Source of the DNA: Kribbella jejuensis
Lineage (GTDB): Bacteria; Actinomycetota; Actinomycetes; Propionibacteriales; Kribbellaceae
Direction: 5' to 3'
NCBI RefSeq assembly: GCF_006715085.1
Contig: NZ_VFMM01000002.1
Location: 248,001-312,000 of the forward strand
Length of the DNA stretch: 64,000 bases
Part shown: positions 8,098 through 16,461 of the stretch, in pieces
How positions within the stretch are numbered: the first letter of the stretch is position 1
How the letters are laid out: the number at the start of each line of letters is the position of its first letter
Translations under genes and position numbers: made by a program
Notes under the pieces: model-generated
Seen by the model: only the letters and a program-made list of their open reading frames with translations
What the model was told of the DNA's origin: nothing
Databases searched by the model: none

Positions 8098-9266
8098 CCC
8101 GCGTCGCTGCCTTCCTGGCGGCGGTTCTTGCGTTCACCGGGTTGACAGTGCTGCCGACCGCGACGGCCGGCAGCCCGTCGGACTATCCCGAGTACCCGTA
8201 CGCCGCCACCGACTACACCGAACCGTTCCGCGGGCAGTTCCACTTCAGCCCGCAGAACGGATTCATGAACGACATCAACGCCCCGCTGTACTACCGCGGG
8301 GTCTACCACCTCTTCTTCCAGCACAACCCGCACGGACTCGGCTGGGACGCGGCGGTGCACTGGGGCCACGCGACGAGTACCGACCTCGTGCACTGGACGC
8401 AGCAACCGATCAGCCTCGAGCCGGGTGTGCAGAACGCCACTCTGTGGTCAGGGTCGGGCTGGGTGGACGTGAACAACGTGACCGGGCTCAAGACCGGGTC
8501 CGACGACCCGATCCTGCTCTTCACCAACACCGACGGTGTCAGCATCGCGTACTCGACCGACGGCGCGAAGACGTTCCAGATGTACAACGGTGGGGCGAAG
8601 GTGATCACCGATCCGGTCGAGAGCCGCGATCCGAAGGTGCAGTGGGATCCGCAGCACAACCGCTGGGAACTGGTGACGTTCCGGGCCGGGACGGGCGCCG
8701 CCTTCTACACGTCGACCAATCTGCTCGACTGGACGTACCGAGGCGCGTATTCGGCCGGCTGGTTCGTGGAGTGTCCTGACCTGTACCAGTTGCCGATCGA
8801 TGGGAACACCAACAATCAGAAATGGGTCCTTCAGGACGCCAGCGGCGAGTACGTGATCGGGTCGCTCGACGCGAACGGACTGTTCGTCGCGGATTCGACG
8901 ACCCAGCAGCGGATGGAGTGGGGCGTCTCGGGTGCGGCGTTCCCGCCGTCCACCTGGTACGCGTCACAGACTTTCAACCAGCTGCCGAACGGCCGGATCG
9001 TCCAGCTCGGATGGCAGCCGAGCAACGCCGGCGTGACCTGGACCGGCAACGCGTCGTTCCCGGTCGAGCTCGGTCTGAAGACGTACCCGGAAGGCCTTCG
9101 GATCACGCGCAATCCGGTGAGTGAGATCGCGGGCATCCGGACGTCGACCCAGACCTGGGGGACGCGCACGATCACGACGGCTCCGGCGACCGATCCGTTC
9201 ACCGGGATCTCGGCCGACACCTACGAGATCAACGCCCAGTTCGACCTGACCGGCGCCACCGCGTAG
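8094..9266 (+). CDS. GH32 fructanase, catalytic part; reading frame ended early by TAG
   Basis: The ORF encodes a Sec signal (about residues 1-25) and a GH32 five-bladed propeller. The nucleophile region is GFMNDINAP, the transition-state motif is SRDPKVQW, and the acid/base motif is WFVECPDLY. Such enzymes hydrolyse inulin or levan outside the cell. The frame stops at TAG 9264-9266 inside the C-terminal beta-sandwich (FDLTGATA, stop, EFGFRL). The next 359 codons continue the same protein in the same frame, so the full gene is 8094-10343. GH32 needs its sandwich domain for stability, so the truncated product is probably poor. The stop may be a real mutation (from GAG or AAG) or a sequence error. 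Confidence 0.85.
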   Translation: MTRVAAFLAAVLAFTGLTVLPTATAGSPSDYPEYPYAATDYTEPFRGQFHFSPQNGFMNDINAPLYYRGVYHLFFQHNPHGLGWDAAVHWGHATSTDLVHWTQQPISLEPGVQNATLWSGSGWVDVNNVTGLKTGSDDPILLFTNTDGVSIAYSTDGAKTFQMYNGGAKVITDPVESRDPKVQWDPQHNRWELVTFRAGTGAAFYTSTNLLDWTYRGAYSAGWFVECPDLYQLPIDGNTNNQKWVLQDASGEYVIGSLDANGLFVADSTTQQRMEWGVSGAAFPPSTWYASQTFNQLPNGRIVQLGWQPSNAGVTWTGNASFPVELGLKTYPEGLRITRNPVSEIAGIRTSTQTWGTRTITTAPATDPFTGISADTYEINAQFDLTGATA

Positions 9267-10343
9267 GAGTTCGGCTTCCGGTTGCACGTACGTTCGGACG
9301 GTTCGAGCGATCGCACGGTCGCGTACGCGGTCGGGGCACAGACCCTGTACGGCGTGTCGATGCCACCGATCTCCAACCAGGTGACGATCAGGCTGCTGGT
9401 GGACCGCGGGCAACTCGAGGTGTTCGGCAACGGCGGGAAGACGGTTGTCAGCGACAACGTCTCGTTCGACTCCGCGCCCGGCAGCCTCAGGATCCAGCTG
9501 TACGCCGCCGGTGGTTCGGTCACGCTGTCGTCGCTCAGCTTCTCGCCGCTGACGTCGACCTGGACGCCTGCTCGCACCGGTACCGCTCCCGCCGGTGCGA
9601 TCGTCTCGACCACTCGGCAGGATCTGTGCGTCGATCGTGATGTTGCCTCAGGCAACGGCCAGCTGTGGACCTGCCTGGCGAACTCGAACCAGACCTGGAG
9701 TCTCGACAGCCTCGGCCAGCTGCAGACGGGCGGTGTCTGCATGGGCGTGCCGGCCGGGCAGACGGCGAACTTCACCTTGGTGAACGTCACGACCTGCTCG
9801 GGCGACAGCAATCAGAAGTGGCGCCAGGGCAACTTCGGCAGCCTGATCAACCTGGCGTCCGGGCGTTGTCTCGACCTGCCCAACGCCGACTTCACCAACG
9901 GCCACCAGCTCCAGCTCTACGACTGCCTAGCAACCCGCAACCAAAGCTGGGTCGGCCCGAACTACACACCGGCCACCGGGAGACTCGTCTGGGGTACGAC
10001 GTCGTCGTGCGCCGATCGTGACGTGGCGACGAACAAGGTCCAGATCTGGAGCTGCAACGGACTCGGCAACCAGACTTGGAGCCTCAATGCCGACGGCACC
10101 TTCACCTCGGGCGGGACGTGCATGCAACCTGCCGCGTCCTCGAACGGCTCGGGGGTGACGACTGCGTCATGCACTTCCCACGACACCGATCAACAGTGGA
10201 GCCGCTGGTCGAACGGACAACTGCGCAACGTCGCCTCCGGGCGATGCCTGGACCTCGATTCCGGTAACACCACCAACGGCCGTCAGCTGATCATCTGGGA
10301 CTGCGTCGGCGGCCCGAATCAGACCTGGACCGGGCCCTCCTGA
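9267..10343 (+). pseudogene. Downstream half of the interrupted GH32 gene: beta-sandwich plus two ricin-type lectin domains
   Basis: This stretch is in frame with the GH32 catalytic part after the TAG at 9264. It begins with the rest of the GH32 beta-sandwich (VDRGQLEVFGNGGK). It then carries two ricin-B-like (CBM13) trefoils with QXW repeats such as NQTWSL, NQKWRQ, NQSWVG and DQQWSR, and several ASGRCLDL motifs. The lectin part would bind fructan or plant cell-wall sugar. A TTG at 9282 with GGAG upstream (9267) could in principle allow re-initiation, giving a lectin-bearing fragment without an export signal. I treat the whole as one gene broken by a single codon. Confidence 0.75.
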
Positions 10344-10350
10344 TCCAGTG

Positions 10351-10377
10351 GGCGGGCACTCGGTCAGGGTGCCCGCC
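10351..10377 (+). terminator. Rho-independent-like terminator after the GH32 gene
   Basis: A 9-bp perfect stem, GGCGGGCAC and GTGCCCGCC, with a 9-nt loop, is followed by TTGGTTGTT. It lies 8 nt after the GH32 stop. Confidence 0.75.
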
Positions 10378-10425
10378 TTGGTTGTTCCTCGACACGTGGT
10401 TCGGGGGAGGCTTATCGTCCGGAGC

Positions 10426-11133
10426 ATGCGGAGACCGTCGGAGTTCACGTCGCGACTGGTGCGGACCGCGGCCGCGGCGGGGGAGATGCCGGCGGTCGAG
10501 AGTGACCTGCGGCACGCGATCCTGACCGGCGACCAGCCGCCAGGGACGCCGGTACCGATCGACGAGGTGGCAGCGTTCTTCGGCGTCAGCGCGATCCCGG
10601 TCCGGGAGGCGCTGAAGACGCTGTTCGGTGAAGGTCTGGTCGAGCACCGCCCGCACGTCGGGTACCGGGTCGCCGAGCTCACGTTCCTCGAGTTCCGCGA
10701 GCTGTACGACGTACGCCAGGCGCTGGAGTCCGCGGCGCTGCGGGCGGCCGCTGTCGCCGCGACGGCCGCGGATCACGAGCGGATCCGCGCCGCGCACGTC
10801 GCGCTGGCCGGGACGGGCCCGGCCATGGGCGACCGCGAGTACGCCGCCGCGACCCGCAGGTTCCACTTCGCGCTGATCGAACCGTCGGGGATGCACCGGC
10901 TGATCCGGATGTACGAGACCGCCTGGAACATCACCGAGCCGGCCCGGCCGATGGCGCGCGTACCGGTGCACGAGCGGGCCGGGTTCTACACCGATCACGA
11001 GCAGCTGGTCGCGGCGTACCTCGCCGCCGACACCGAGGCGCTGGTCGCGGCGTCGGAGCTGCACTACGCCCACCTGAAGGCCGCGATCGCGGAGTTCGCC
11101 GACGACCCGGAATGCTTCGCTGATCCGGCCTGA
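10426..11133 (+). CDS. GntR family regulator (FCD/FadR subfamily)
   Basis: The 235-residue protein has an N-terminal winged helix (about residues 25-85) and a C-terminal all-helical FCD ligand domain with typical metal-binding His residues (e.g. FHFALIEPS and TDHEQLVAA). The start at ATG 10426 follows GGAG closely, and upstream in-frame extensions fall into the terminator. It lies directly before the NCS1 permease/racemase operon, so it is the likely local regulator, responding to a ureide, hydantoin or related acid (inference). Confidence 0.88.
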   Translation: MRRPSEFTSRLVRTAAAAGEMPAVESDLRHAILTGDQPPGTPVPIDEVAAFFGVSAIPVREALKTLFGEGLVEHRPHVGYRVAELTFLEFRELYDVRQALESAALRAAAVAATAADHERIRAAHVALAGTGPAMGDREYAAATRRFHFALIEPSGMHRLIRMYETAWNITEPARPMARVPVHERAGFYTDHEQLVAAYLAADTEALVAASELHYAHLKAAIAEFADDPECFADPA

Positions 11134-11147
11134 CAACGTCGGTTTCC

Positions 11148-11176
11148 TATATTTGCAAGGCAGGATCATATATTTG
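11148..11176. promoter_or_regulatory. TATATTTG direct repeat, candidate promoter/operator of the permease operon
   Basis: Two copies of TATATTTG (11148-11155 and 11169-11176) lie 21 bp apart, two helical turns, in the only AT-rich patch of the area. They sit between the GntR gene and the permease. They may include promoter elements and the regulator's binding site. Confidence 0.4.
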
Positions 11177-11284
11177 AGCGGAATCTCGAATTATTCCTGG
11201 CTTGGCCAAACCTTCGGGGTCTAGCTTTCCGTGCTACTCGGCCGCACGATCTTGCGCAGCGGCCCCGGCCCGGAGGAGCACCCG

Positions 11285-12805
11285 ATGGCGACCGAATCCC
11301 GTGTACCCGACGACCTCGTCCAGGCGGCAGGCTATCCGGCGGAGCCGGCCGGAACGCTGGCGCCGCCGCCGCGCGACTACCATCCGCGGCTGACCAACCA
11401 GGACCTGGCACCGCTGAAGGAACAGACCTGGCGCAGCTACAACATCTTCGCGTTCTGGATGTCCGACGTGCACAGCGTCGGTGGGTACCTGACCGCGGGC
11501 AGCCTGTTCGCGCTCGGCCTGACCAGCTGGCAGGTGTTCGTCTGCCTGATTGCCGGGATCTGCATCGTCCAGTTCTTCTGCAACCTGGTCGCCAAACCGA
11601 GCCAGCAGGCCGGTGTTCCGTACCCGGTGATCAGCCGGGTCTCGTTCGGTGTCCTCGGCGCGAACATCCCGGCGATCATCCGCGGCCTGATCGCCGTCGC
11701 CTGGTACGGCGTCCAGACGTTCCTGGCCGCGGAATCGCTGAACATCGTGTTCCTCAAGCTGTGGCCGGCACTCGGCCCGTGGGCGGACGCGAAGGTACAC
11801 GGGTTCGCGGGGCTGTCGGCGCTCGGCTACGTGAGCTTCGCGATCCTGTGGGTCGCGCAGGCCGCGCTGTTCTGGCGCGGCATGGAGACGATCCGCAAGT
11901 TCATCGACCTGGCCGGCCCCGCGGTGTACGTGACGATGCTGCTGCTCTGCGGGTACCTGCTGGTCAAGTCCGGCTTCCACATCGACCTCAACCTGTCCAA
12001 CCACACCCTGACCGGCTGGGCCGCGATCGGCACGATGCTCAGCGCGATCGCCCTGGTGGTCTCGTACTTCTCCGGCCCGATGCTGAACTTCGGCGACTTC
12101 GCCCGGTACGGCAACAGCTTCAAGAGCGTCCGGCGCGGCAACTTCTGGGGCCTGCCGATCAACTTCGTCTTCTTCTCGCTGCTGACCGTGCTGACCGCCG
12201 GCGCCACGGTTCCGGTGTACGGCGAACTGCTGACCGACCCGATCAAGACCGTCGAGCGGATCGACAGCACGTTCGCGATCCTGCTCGGCGCGCTGACCTT
12301 CGTGACCGCGACCGTCGGGATCAACATCGTCGCGAACTTCATCTCGCCGGCGTTCGACTTCTCCCACGTCAGCCCGCAGAAGATCAGCTGGCGGATGGGC
12401 GGCATGATCGCGGCCGTCGGGTCGGTGCTGCTGACCCCGTGGAACTGGTACAACAACGACACCGCGATCCACTACACGCTCGGCATCCTCGGCGCGCTGA
12501 TCGGGCCGCTGTTCGGGATCCTGATCGCGGACTTCTACCTGATCCGCAAGCAGAAACTCCTCGTCGGCGACATGTTCACGCTGGACAAGGACGGCGCGTA
12601 CTACTACCGCAAGGGCTACAACCCGGTCGCGATCCGCTCCGTCATCGTCGCCGGGGTCGTCTCGGTCGCCTCGGTTCTCGTACCGCGGTGGATCGGCGAG
12701 GGCCTGTGGATCAGCGACTACAGCTGGTTCATCGGCTGCGGCGTCGGGTTCGCGATCTACACGGTCCTCGCGCGTCGCGCGGGCGTCGCCCAAGGGCAGG
12801 CATGA
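11285..12805 (+). CDS. NCS1 family permease (hydantoin/allantoin/nucleobase type)
   Basis: The 506-residue protein has about twelve membrane helices. It has the NCS1 N-terminal signature LAPLKEQTWRSYNIFAFWMS and the conserved SQQAGVPYPVISRVSFG loop, as in Mhp1 and PucI transporters. The family imports nucleobases, allantoin, hydantoins or vitamins with Na+ or H+. ATG 11285 has GGAGGAG 9-13 nt upstream and is preferred over the GTG at 11231. The stop overlaps the racemase gene (ATGA). The pairing points to a hydantoin or allantoin as substrate. Confidence 0.92.
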   Translation: MATESRVPDDLVQAAGYPAEPAGTLAPPPRDYHPRLTNQDLAPLKEQTWRSYNIFAFWMSDVHSVGGYLTAGSLFALGLTSWQVFVCLIAGICIVQFFCNLVAKPSQQAGVPYPVISRVSFGVLGANIPAIIRGLIAVAWYGVQTFLAAESLNIVFLKLWPALGPWADAKVHGFAGLSALGYVSFAILWVAQAALFWRGMETIRKFIDLAGPAVYVTMLLLCGYLLVKSGFHIDLNLSNHTLTGWAAIGTMLSAIALVVSYFSGPMLNFGDFARYGNSFKSVRRGNFWGLPINFVFFSLLTVLTAGATVPVYGELLTDPIKTVERIDSTFAILLGALTFVTATVGINIVANFISPAFDFSHVSPQKISWRMGGMIAAVGSVLLTPWNWYNNDTAIHYTLGILGALIGPLFGILIADFYLIRKQKLLVGDMFTLDKDGAYYYRKGYNPVAIRSVIVAGVVSVASVLVPRWIGEGLWISDYSWFIGCGVGFAIYTVLARRAGVAQGQA

Positions 12806-13509
12806 TGCGGATCAAGGTCATCAATCCGAACACGACAGCGTCGATGACCGCGCTGATCGGCGACTGCGCCCGGGCCGTCGCCGGTCCGGGGGTCACCGTC
12901 GACGCGGTGAACCCGCCGCACGGACCGGCCTCGATCGAGAGCCACGCCGACGACGCGTACGCCGTACCGGGGCTGCTGCAGGAGATCGTCGACGGCGAGG
13001 CGGCCGGGTACGACGGGTACGTGATCGCGTGCTTCGGCGACCCCGGGCTGAAGGCGGCGCGGGAGCTCGCCCGCGGGCCGGTCGTCGGAATCGCGGAGGC
13101 CGGGATGCGGACGGCGGCGTACCTGGGCCGCGGGTTCAGCGTCGTCACCACGCTCGCCCGGACCGTTGGTCACGCCCAGGATCTGGCCGAGGAGTACGGC
13201 CTGGCGCGGCAGTGTCTCGGGATCCACGCGTGTGAGATCCCGGTGCTCGCCCTCGAGACCGATCCGCACGCCCGGTCCACGATCCTGCGCGCGTGCGAGG
13301 AGGCGCTCGCGCTGGACGGCTCCGATGCGATCGTGCTCGGCTGCGCGGGGATGGCCGACCTGTGCCACGACCTGTCGGCCGAGCTCGGGGTGAGCGTGAT
13401 CGACGGCGTGGCGGCCGCGACCGCCACGGTCGAGCTGCTGGTGCGGATGCGGCTACGAACCGGCAAACTCGGCGAGTTCGCGCCGCATCCCCGCTACCAG
13501 GACGCCTAA
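12802..13509 (+). CDS. Asp/Glu/hydantoin racemase family protein
   Basis: The 235-residue protein begins IKVINPNTTASMT, typical of hydantoin and allantoin racemases. The two catalytic cysteines of the family are at about residues 77 (ACFGDPG) and 181 (LGCAGM). It should interconvert enantiomers of a hydantoin-like ring. It overlaps the permease gene by 4 nt and was presumably acquired as a transport-plus-racemase module; no hydantoinase or allantoinase is in the window. Its stop overlaps that of the convergent aminopeptidase gene by 3 nt. Confidence 0.9.
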   Translation: MMRIKVINPNTTASMTALIGDCARAVAGPGVTVDAVNPPHGPASIESHADDAYAVPGLLQEIVDGEAAGYDGYVIACFGDPGLKAARELARGPVVGIAEAGMRTAAYLGRGFSVVTTLARTVGHAQDLAEEYGLARQCLGIHACEIPVLALETDPHARSTILRACEEALALDGSDAIVLGCAGMADLCHDLSAELGVSVIDGVAAATATVELLVRMRLRTGKLGEFAPHPRYQDA

Positions 13510-14948
13510 GAAGCCATCCAGCTCTGCAGGCCTTCGATCGTGCGCGGCATGGCCTCGGAGAGGTTTTCCGGGGCGCCGTCGGTGATCAGGATGTCGTCCT
13601 CGATCCGGATGCCGATGCCGCGCAGGTCCTCCGGGACGGTGAGGTCGTCGGACTGGAAGTACAGACCGGGCTCGACGGTGAGCACGTACCCCGGCTGCAC
13701 CGTCCCCTGCCGGTACTTCTCGTTGCGGGCCGCGGCGCAGTCATGGACGTCGAGGCCGAGCATGTGGCTGACGCCGTGCAGCGTGTACCGCTGGTACAGG
13801 CGGCTCTCCGGGTCGAGCGCCTCCTCGGCCGAAACCGGCAGCAGCTCCATCGCGTCGAGACCGTGGACGATGACCTCCATCGCAGCCTCGTGCCCGGCGC
13901 GGAACGACGCACCCGGGGTCAGCGCCGCGATGCCGGCGTTCTGCGCGTCGAGGACCAGCTGGTACAGGTCGCGCTGCCGCGGGGTGAACTCGCCGTTCAC
14001 CGGCAGCGTCCGGGTGATGTCGGCGGTGTACAGCTGCCGGTTCTCCACGCCCATGTCCAGCAGCATCAGCGTGCCGTCGGTGACGGGACCGTCGTTCTCG
14101 ATCCAGTGCAGCGTGGTGGCGTGCGGGCCGGCCGCGGCGATCGACGTGTAGCCGACGTCGTTCCCCTCGGCGCGGGCGCGGCGCCAGAACGTGCCCTCGA
14201 TCCAGCGTTCGCCGTACTGCCGGACCTTGTCCATCTCGGCGAGGACGTCGGAGAAGCCGCGGTGCGTGATCGCGACCGCGTCCCGCAGCTGGTCGAGCTC
14301 GTACGCGTCCTTAACAAGCCGCAGCTCGGACAACGTCGCGGCGAACTCCCCGTCCTTCAGCTGGTCCGTCCGCGCGCCGCTCAGCAGCGAGGCGATCGAC
14401 TCGTCCTCGTCCCTGCGGACGCGGGTCGGTACGTCGCCCTTCAACGCGTCGGCCAGCTGGTCGACGTGCCGGGTCTCGATCCCGAACTCCTTCGCGGTCT
14501 CGGTCAGCGACGGGCGGCGGCCGGCCCAGAGTTCGCCGTACATCCGGTCGCGCCAGAACTCCTCGCCCTGGGCGCGGTCGGCGCGCGGGCGGAAGTACAG
14601 CACGGAGTCGTGGCCGGTGGTGCCGTTCGGCTCCAGCACCAGGACCGCGTCCGAGGTCTGGTTGCCGGTCAGCCACACGTAGTCGGTGTGCGGGCGGAAA
14701 ACGTAGTCGGTGTCGTTCGAGCGGACCTTGTAGGTGCCGGCCGGGACGACCAGGCGCTCGCCGGGGAACGCCTGCGAGAGCGCGTCCCGGCGCTTCGCCG
14801 CCCACACCCCGACGTCGGCCAGTGACAGGTCGTGCCGCTCGGAGTCGGCCCACCCCGAGTTCATGAACGCGCGCAGCTTCGGGCTCGGCTCGTTGTCGTG
14901 CGACGCGGTCTTCGGCCCAGCGGTGTTCTCGGCGGCGTTCTCGGTCAT
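13506..14948 (-). CDS. pepP: Aminopeptidase P family metalloprotease (X-Pro aminopeptidase)
   Basis: The 480-residue protein has a PepP-like N-terminal domain with the DYVFRPHTDYVWLTG motif. A pita-bread M24 catalytic domain follows, with metal ligands in LLDMGVENRQLYTADITR, HGVSHMLGLDVHD, LTVEPGLYF and GIGIRIEDDI. It removes an N-terminal residue preceding proline, using two Mn(II) or similar ions in the cytoplasm. Length fits the family. It lies 24 nt after the panD start on the same strand and may be co-transcribed with it. Confidence 0.92.
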   Translation of the reverse strand: MTENAAENTAGPKTASHDNEPSPKLRAFMNSGWADSERHDLSLADVGVWAAKRRDALSQAFPGERLVVPAGTYKVRSNDTDYVFRPHTDYVWLTGNQTSDAVLVLEPNGTTGHDSVLYFRPRADRAQGEEFWRDRMYGELWAGRRPSLTETAKEFGIETRHVDQLADALKGDVPTRVRRDEDESIASLLSGARTDQLKDGEFAATLSELRLVKDAYELDQLRDAVAITHRGFSDVLAEMDKVRQYGERWIEGTFWRRARAEGNDVGYTSIAAAGPHATTLHWIENDGPVTDGTLMLLDMGVENRQLYTADITRTLPVNGEFTPRQRDLYQLVLDAQNAGIAALTPGASFRAGHEAAMEVIVHGLDAMELLPVSAEEALDPESRLYQRYTLHGVSHMLGLDVHDCAAARNEKYRQGTVQPGYVLTVEPGLYFQSDDLTVPEDLRGIGIRIEDDILITDGAPENLSEAMPRTIEGLQSWMAS

Positions 14949-14972
14949 CGGTGACCAGTCCTCATCTCTGCG

Positions 14973-15389
14973 CTACGGGTGCAGTCGGTCCCCGCGCAGC
15001 GTGCTGCTGTCCGGCAGTTCTTCGGCGGGGTCGGAGCTAATGCGGGTGATCGCATTGTGCTCGTCCACGAAGACTACGCTCGGCTCGAAGACCTTGGCCT
15101 CGGCGGTGTCGAACATCCCGTACGCGATCAGGATCACCAGGTCGCCGGGATGGATCAGGTGCGCCGCCGCACCGTTGATCCCGACGATCCCGGTGCCGCG
15201 CGGTCCCTCGATCAGGTACGTCGACAGCCGCTGCCCGTTGGTGACGTCGACGATGTCGACCTTCTCACCCGGCAGCAGGTCGGCCGCGTCCATCAGGTCG
15301 GCGTCCAGTGTGCACGACCCGACGTAGTCCAGGTCGGCCTGCGTCACCGTCGCCCGGTGCACTTTCGACTTCATCATTTCCCGCCACAT
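14973..15389 (-). CDS. panD: Aspartate 1-decarboxylase proenzyme
   Basis: The 138-residue protein makes beta-alanine for pantothenate and CoA. The self-cleavage site Gly24-Ser25 (YVGSCTLD) is intact, and Ser25 becomes the pyruvoyl group. I chose the ATG at 15389 because MWREMMKSK aligns in length with the usual MLRTMLKSK start and puts the cleavage site at 24/25. Internal ATGs at 15377 and 15374 are possible. No other pantothenate gene is adjacent. Confidence 0.95.
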   Translation of the reverse strand: MWREMMKSKVHRATVTQADLDYVGSCTLDADLMDAADLLPGEKVDIVDVTNGQRLSTYLIEGPRGTGIVGINGAAAHLIHPGDLVILIAYGMFDTAEAKVFEPSVVFVDEHNAITRISSDPAEELPDSSTLRGDRLHP

Positions 15390-15556
15390 GAGCCGTCATG
15401 ATCCGGCGTCCCCGGGCAGGTTGTCAGTGGCCGCAGTCACGTCGGACCTTTTCACCAGGATCGAATCTTGGGGCAGTCGGCAACTTTCCGTACCGGTGCG
15501 GTGTCTCAATCGGTGCGCTGCCGACGGGGGAGCGCCTGACTGAGGGGATCGGGAAG

Positions 15557-16177
15557 ATGAAGCGGTACGGCGTGATGGCAGGGGTCGCAACGGGGGTCGC
15601 GGCGCTGGCGGCGGCGGGGAGTGTGTTGCTGGGGACGACACAGCCGAGCAGCGCTGCGGTGACCCAGCAGCCGGTCAAGTTGACGGCTGCCCAGAGCAGT
15701 ACGTCGATCACCTTCGTGAAGCGGTACTTCGAGCGCAAGTACCCGCACGGGTACCTGTCGAACGCCGTACTGCCGAAGACCTGGCGTGAGGTGCACATCG
15801 GGCCGCACGAGACCCGGTTCGACGACACCGCGCACAGCCGGATGATCCGGTTCAACACGTGGTGGGGCCCGGAGACGCCGCAGAGCGCGCTGAAGCGGAA
15901 GGTGGCCGCGCTCAAGGGGACGCGTGGCCTGCACATCGTCGGTACCTCCACGGTCGGCATGCCGTCCACCGCGGGGCAGGGACGGCTGACCGTGAGCACG
16001 ATCGTCTACACGTACAAGAGCGGCAGCACGACCCGCTGGGTGGCCACCCGGTACGTCGCCCAGAACGGACAGAAGCTGGCCGACGCCGAGATCACCGTCG
16101 CGGGCCGCCCCACCGACAGCAAGACCCTGGCCCTCGTCCTGAACAAGGCAACTCAAACCCTGGTCATCACACCCTGA
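15557..16177 (+). CDS. Secreted protein of unknown function
   Basis: The 206-residue protein has a clear Sec signal (MKRYGVMAGVATGVAALAAA, cleavage near SSAAVT). The rest is a basic alpha/beta domain with no motif I recognise, although RYFERKYPHGYLSNAVLPKTW and TTRWVATRYVAQNGQKLADA look structured. The ATG is preceded by GAGGGGATCGGGAAG. It is divergent from panD. Its 3' end overlaps the tail of an MMPL remnant on the other strand, which suggests it is an older neighbour than the AAA ATPase gene. Confidence 0.75.
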   Translation: MKRYGVMAGVATGVAALAAAGSVLLGTTQPSSAAVTQQPVKLTAAQSSTSITFVKRYFERKYPHGYLSNAVLPKTWREVHIGPHETRFDDTAHSRMIRFNTWWGPETPQSALKRKVAALKGTRGLHIVGTSTVGMPSTAGQGRLTVSTIVYTYKSGSTTRWVATRYVAQNGQKLADAEITVAGRPTDSKTLALVLNKATQTLVITP

Positions 16178-16312
16178 CGCGGCTCGTCGGCGGGCGGGCG
16201 GCGGAGCGAGTCGCCCTCCACGTCGACGTTCGGGAGCAGGCGGTCGAGCCAACGGGGGAGGTACCAGGCGCGGCGCCCGAGCAGGGCCATCACCGCCGGT
16301 ACGACGGTCATC
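16153..16312 (-). pseudogene. C-terminal remnant of an MMPL family transporter
   Basis: Read on the minus strand, this stretch gives MTVVPAVMALLGRRAWYLP, then RWLDRLLPNVDVEG, and ends in a TGA at 16153-16155. That is the usual end of an MMPL/RND-type lipid exporter. Upstream of about 16312 the similarity stops at once, and the sequence becomes the repeat array before the AAA ATPase gene. About 50 codons survive, with no start. The rest of the transporter was probably lost when the 16.3-17.7 kb segment arrived or was rearranged. Confidence 0.7.
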
Positions 16313-16357
16313 CAGTACCCGCTGGTGAGACGAGCGCTCGATCCGAACCTCCGGTCG

Positions 16358-16439
16358 CGGCTATATCAACACGCAGACCTCGGCTATATCAACGGAAGAA
16401 TTCCGGCTGGATCAACATAGAACCAGCGGCAGATTCAAC
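16358..16439 (+). repeat. Four 13-bp direct repeats at exact 23-bp steps
   Basis: CGGCTATATCAAC occurs at 16358 and 16381. The variants CGGCTGGATCAAC (16404) and CGGCAGATTCAAC (16427) follow. The step is 23 bp each time, about two helical turns. The array ends 23 bp before the ATG of the AAA ATPase-DUF4143 gene. It looks like a tandem operator or iteron set that would place bound proteins on one face of the DNA. Confidence 0.85.
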
Positions 16440-16461
16440 ACTCGTGTGCCATACTCGGTCC

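Noticed and set aside
16358..16439. CRISPR-like array
   Set aside because: Repeats are 13 bp with 10-bp intervals and no cas genes, which is far too short for CRISPR. A tandem protein-binding site fits better.
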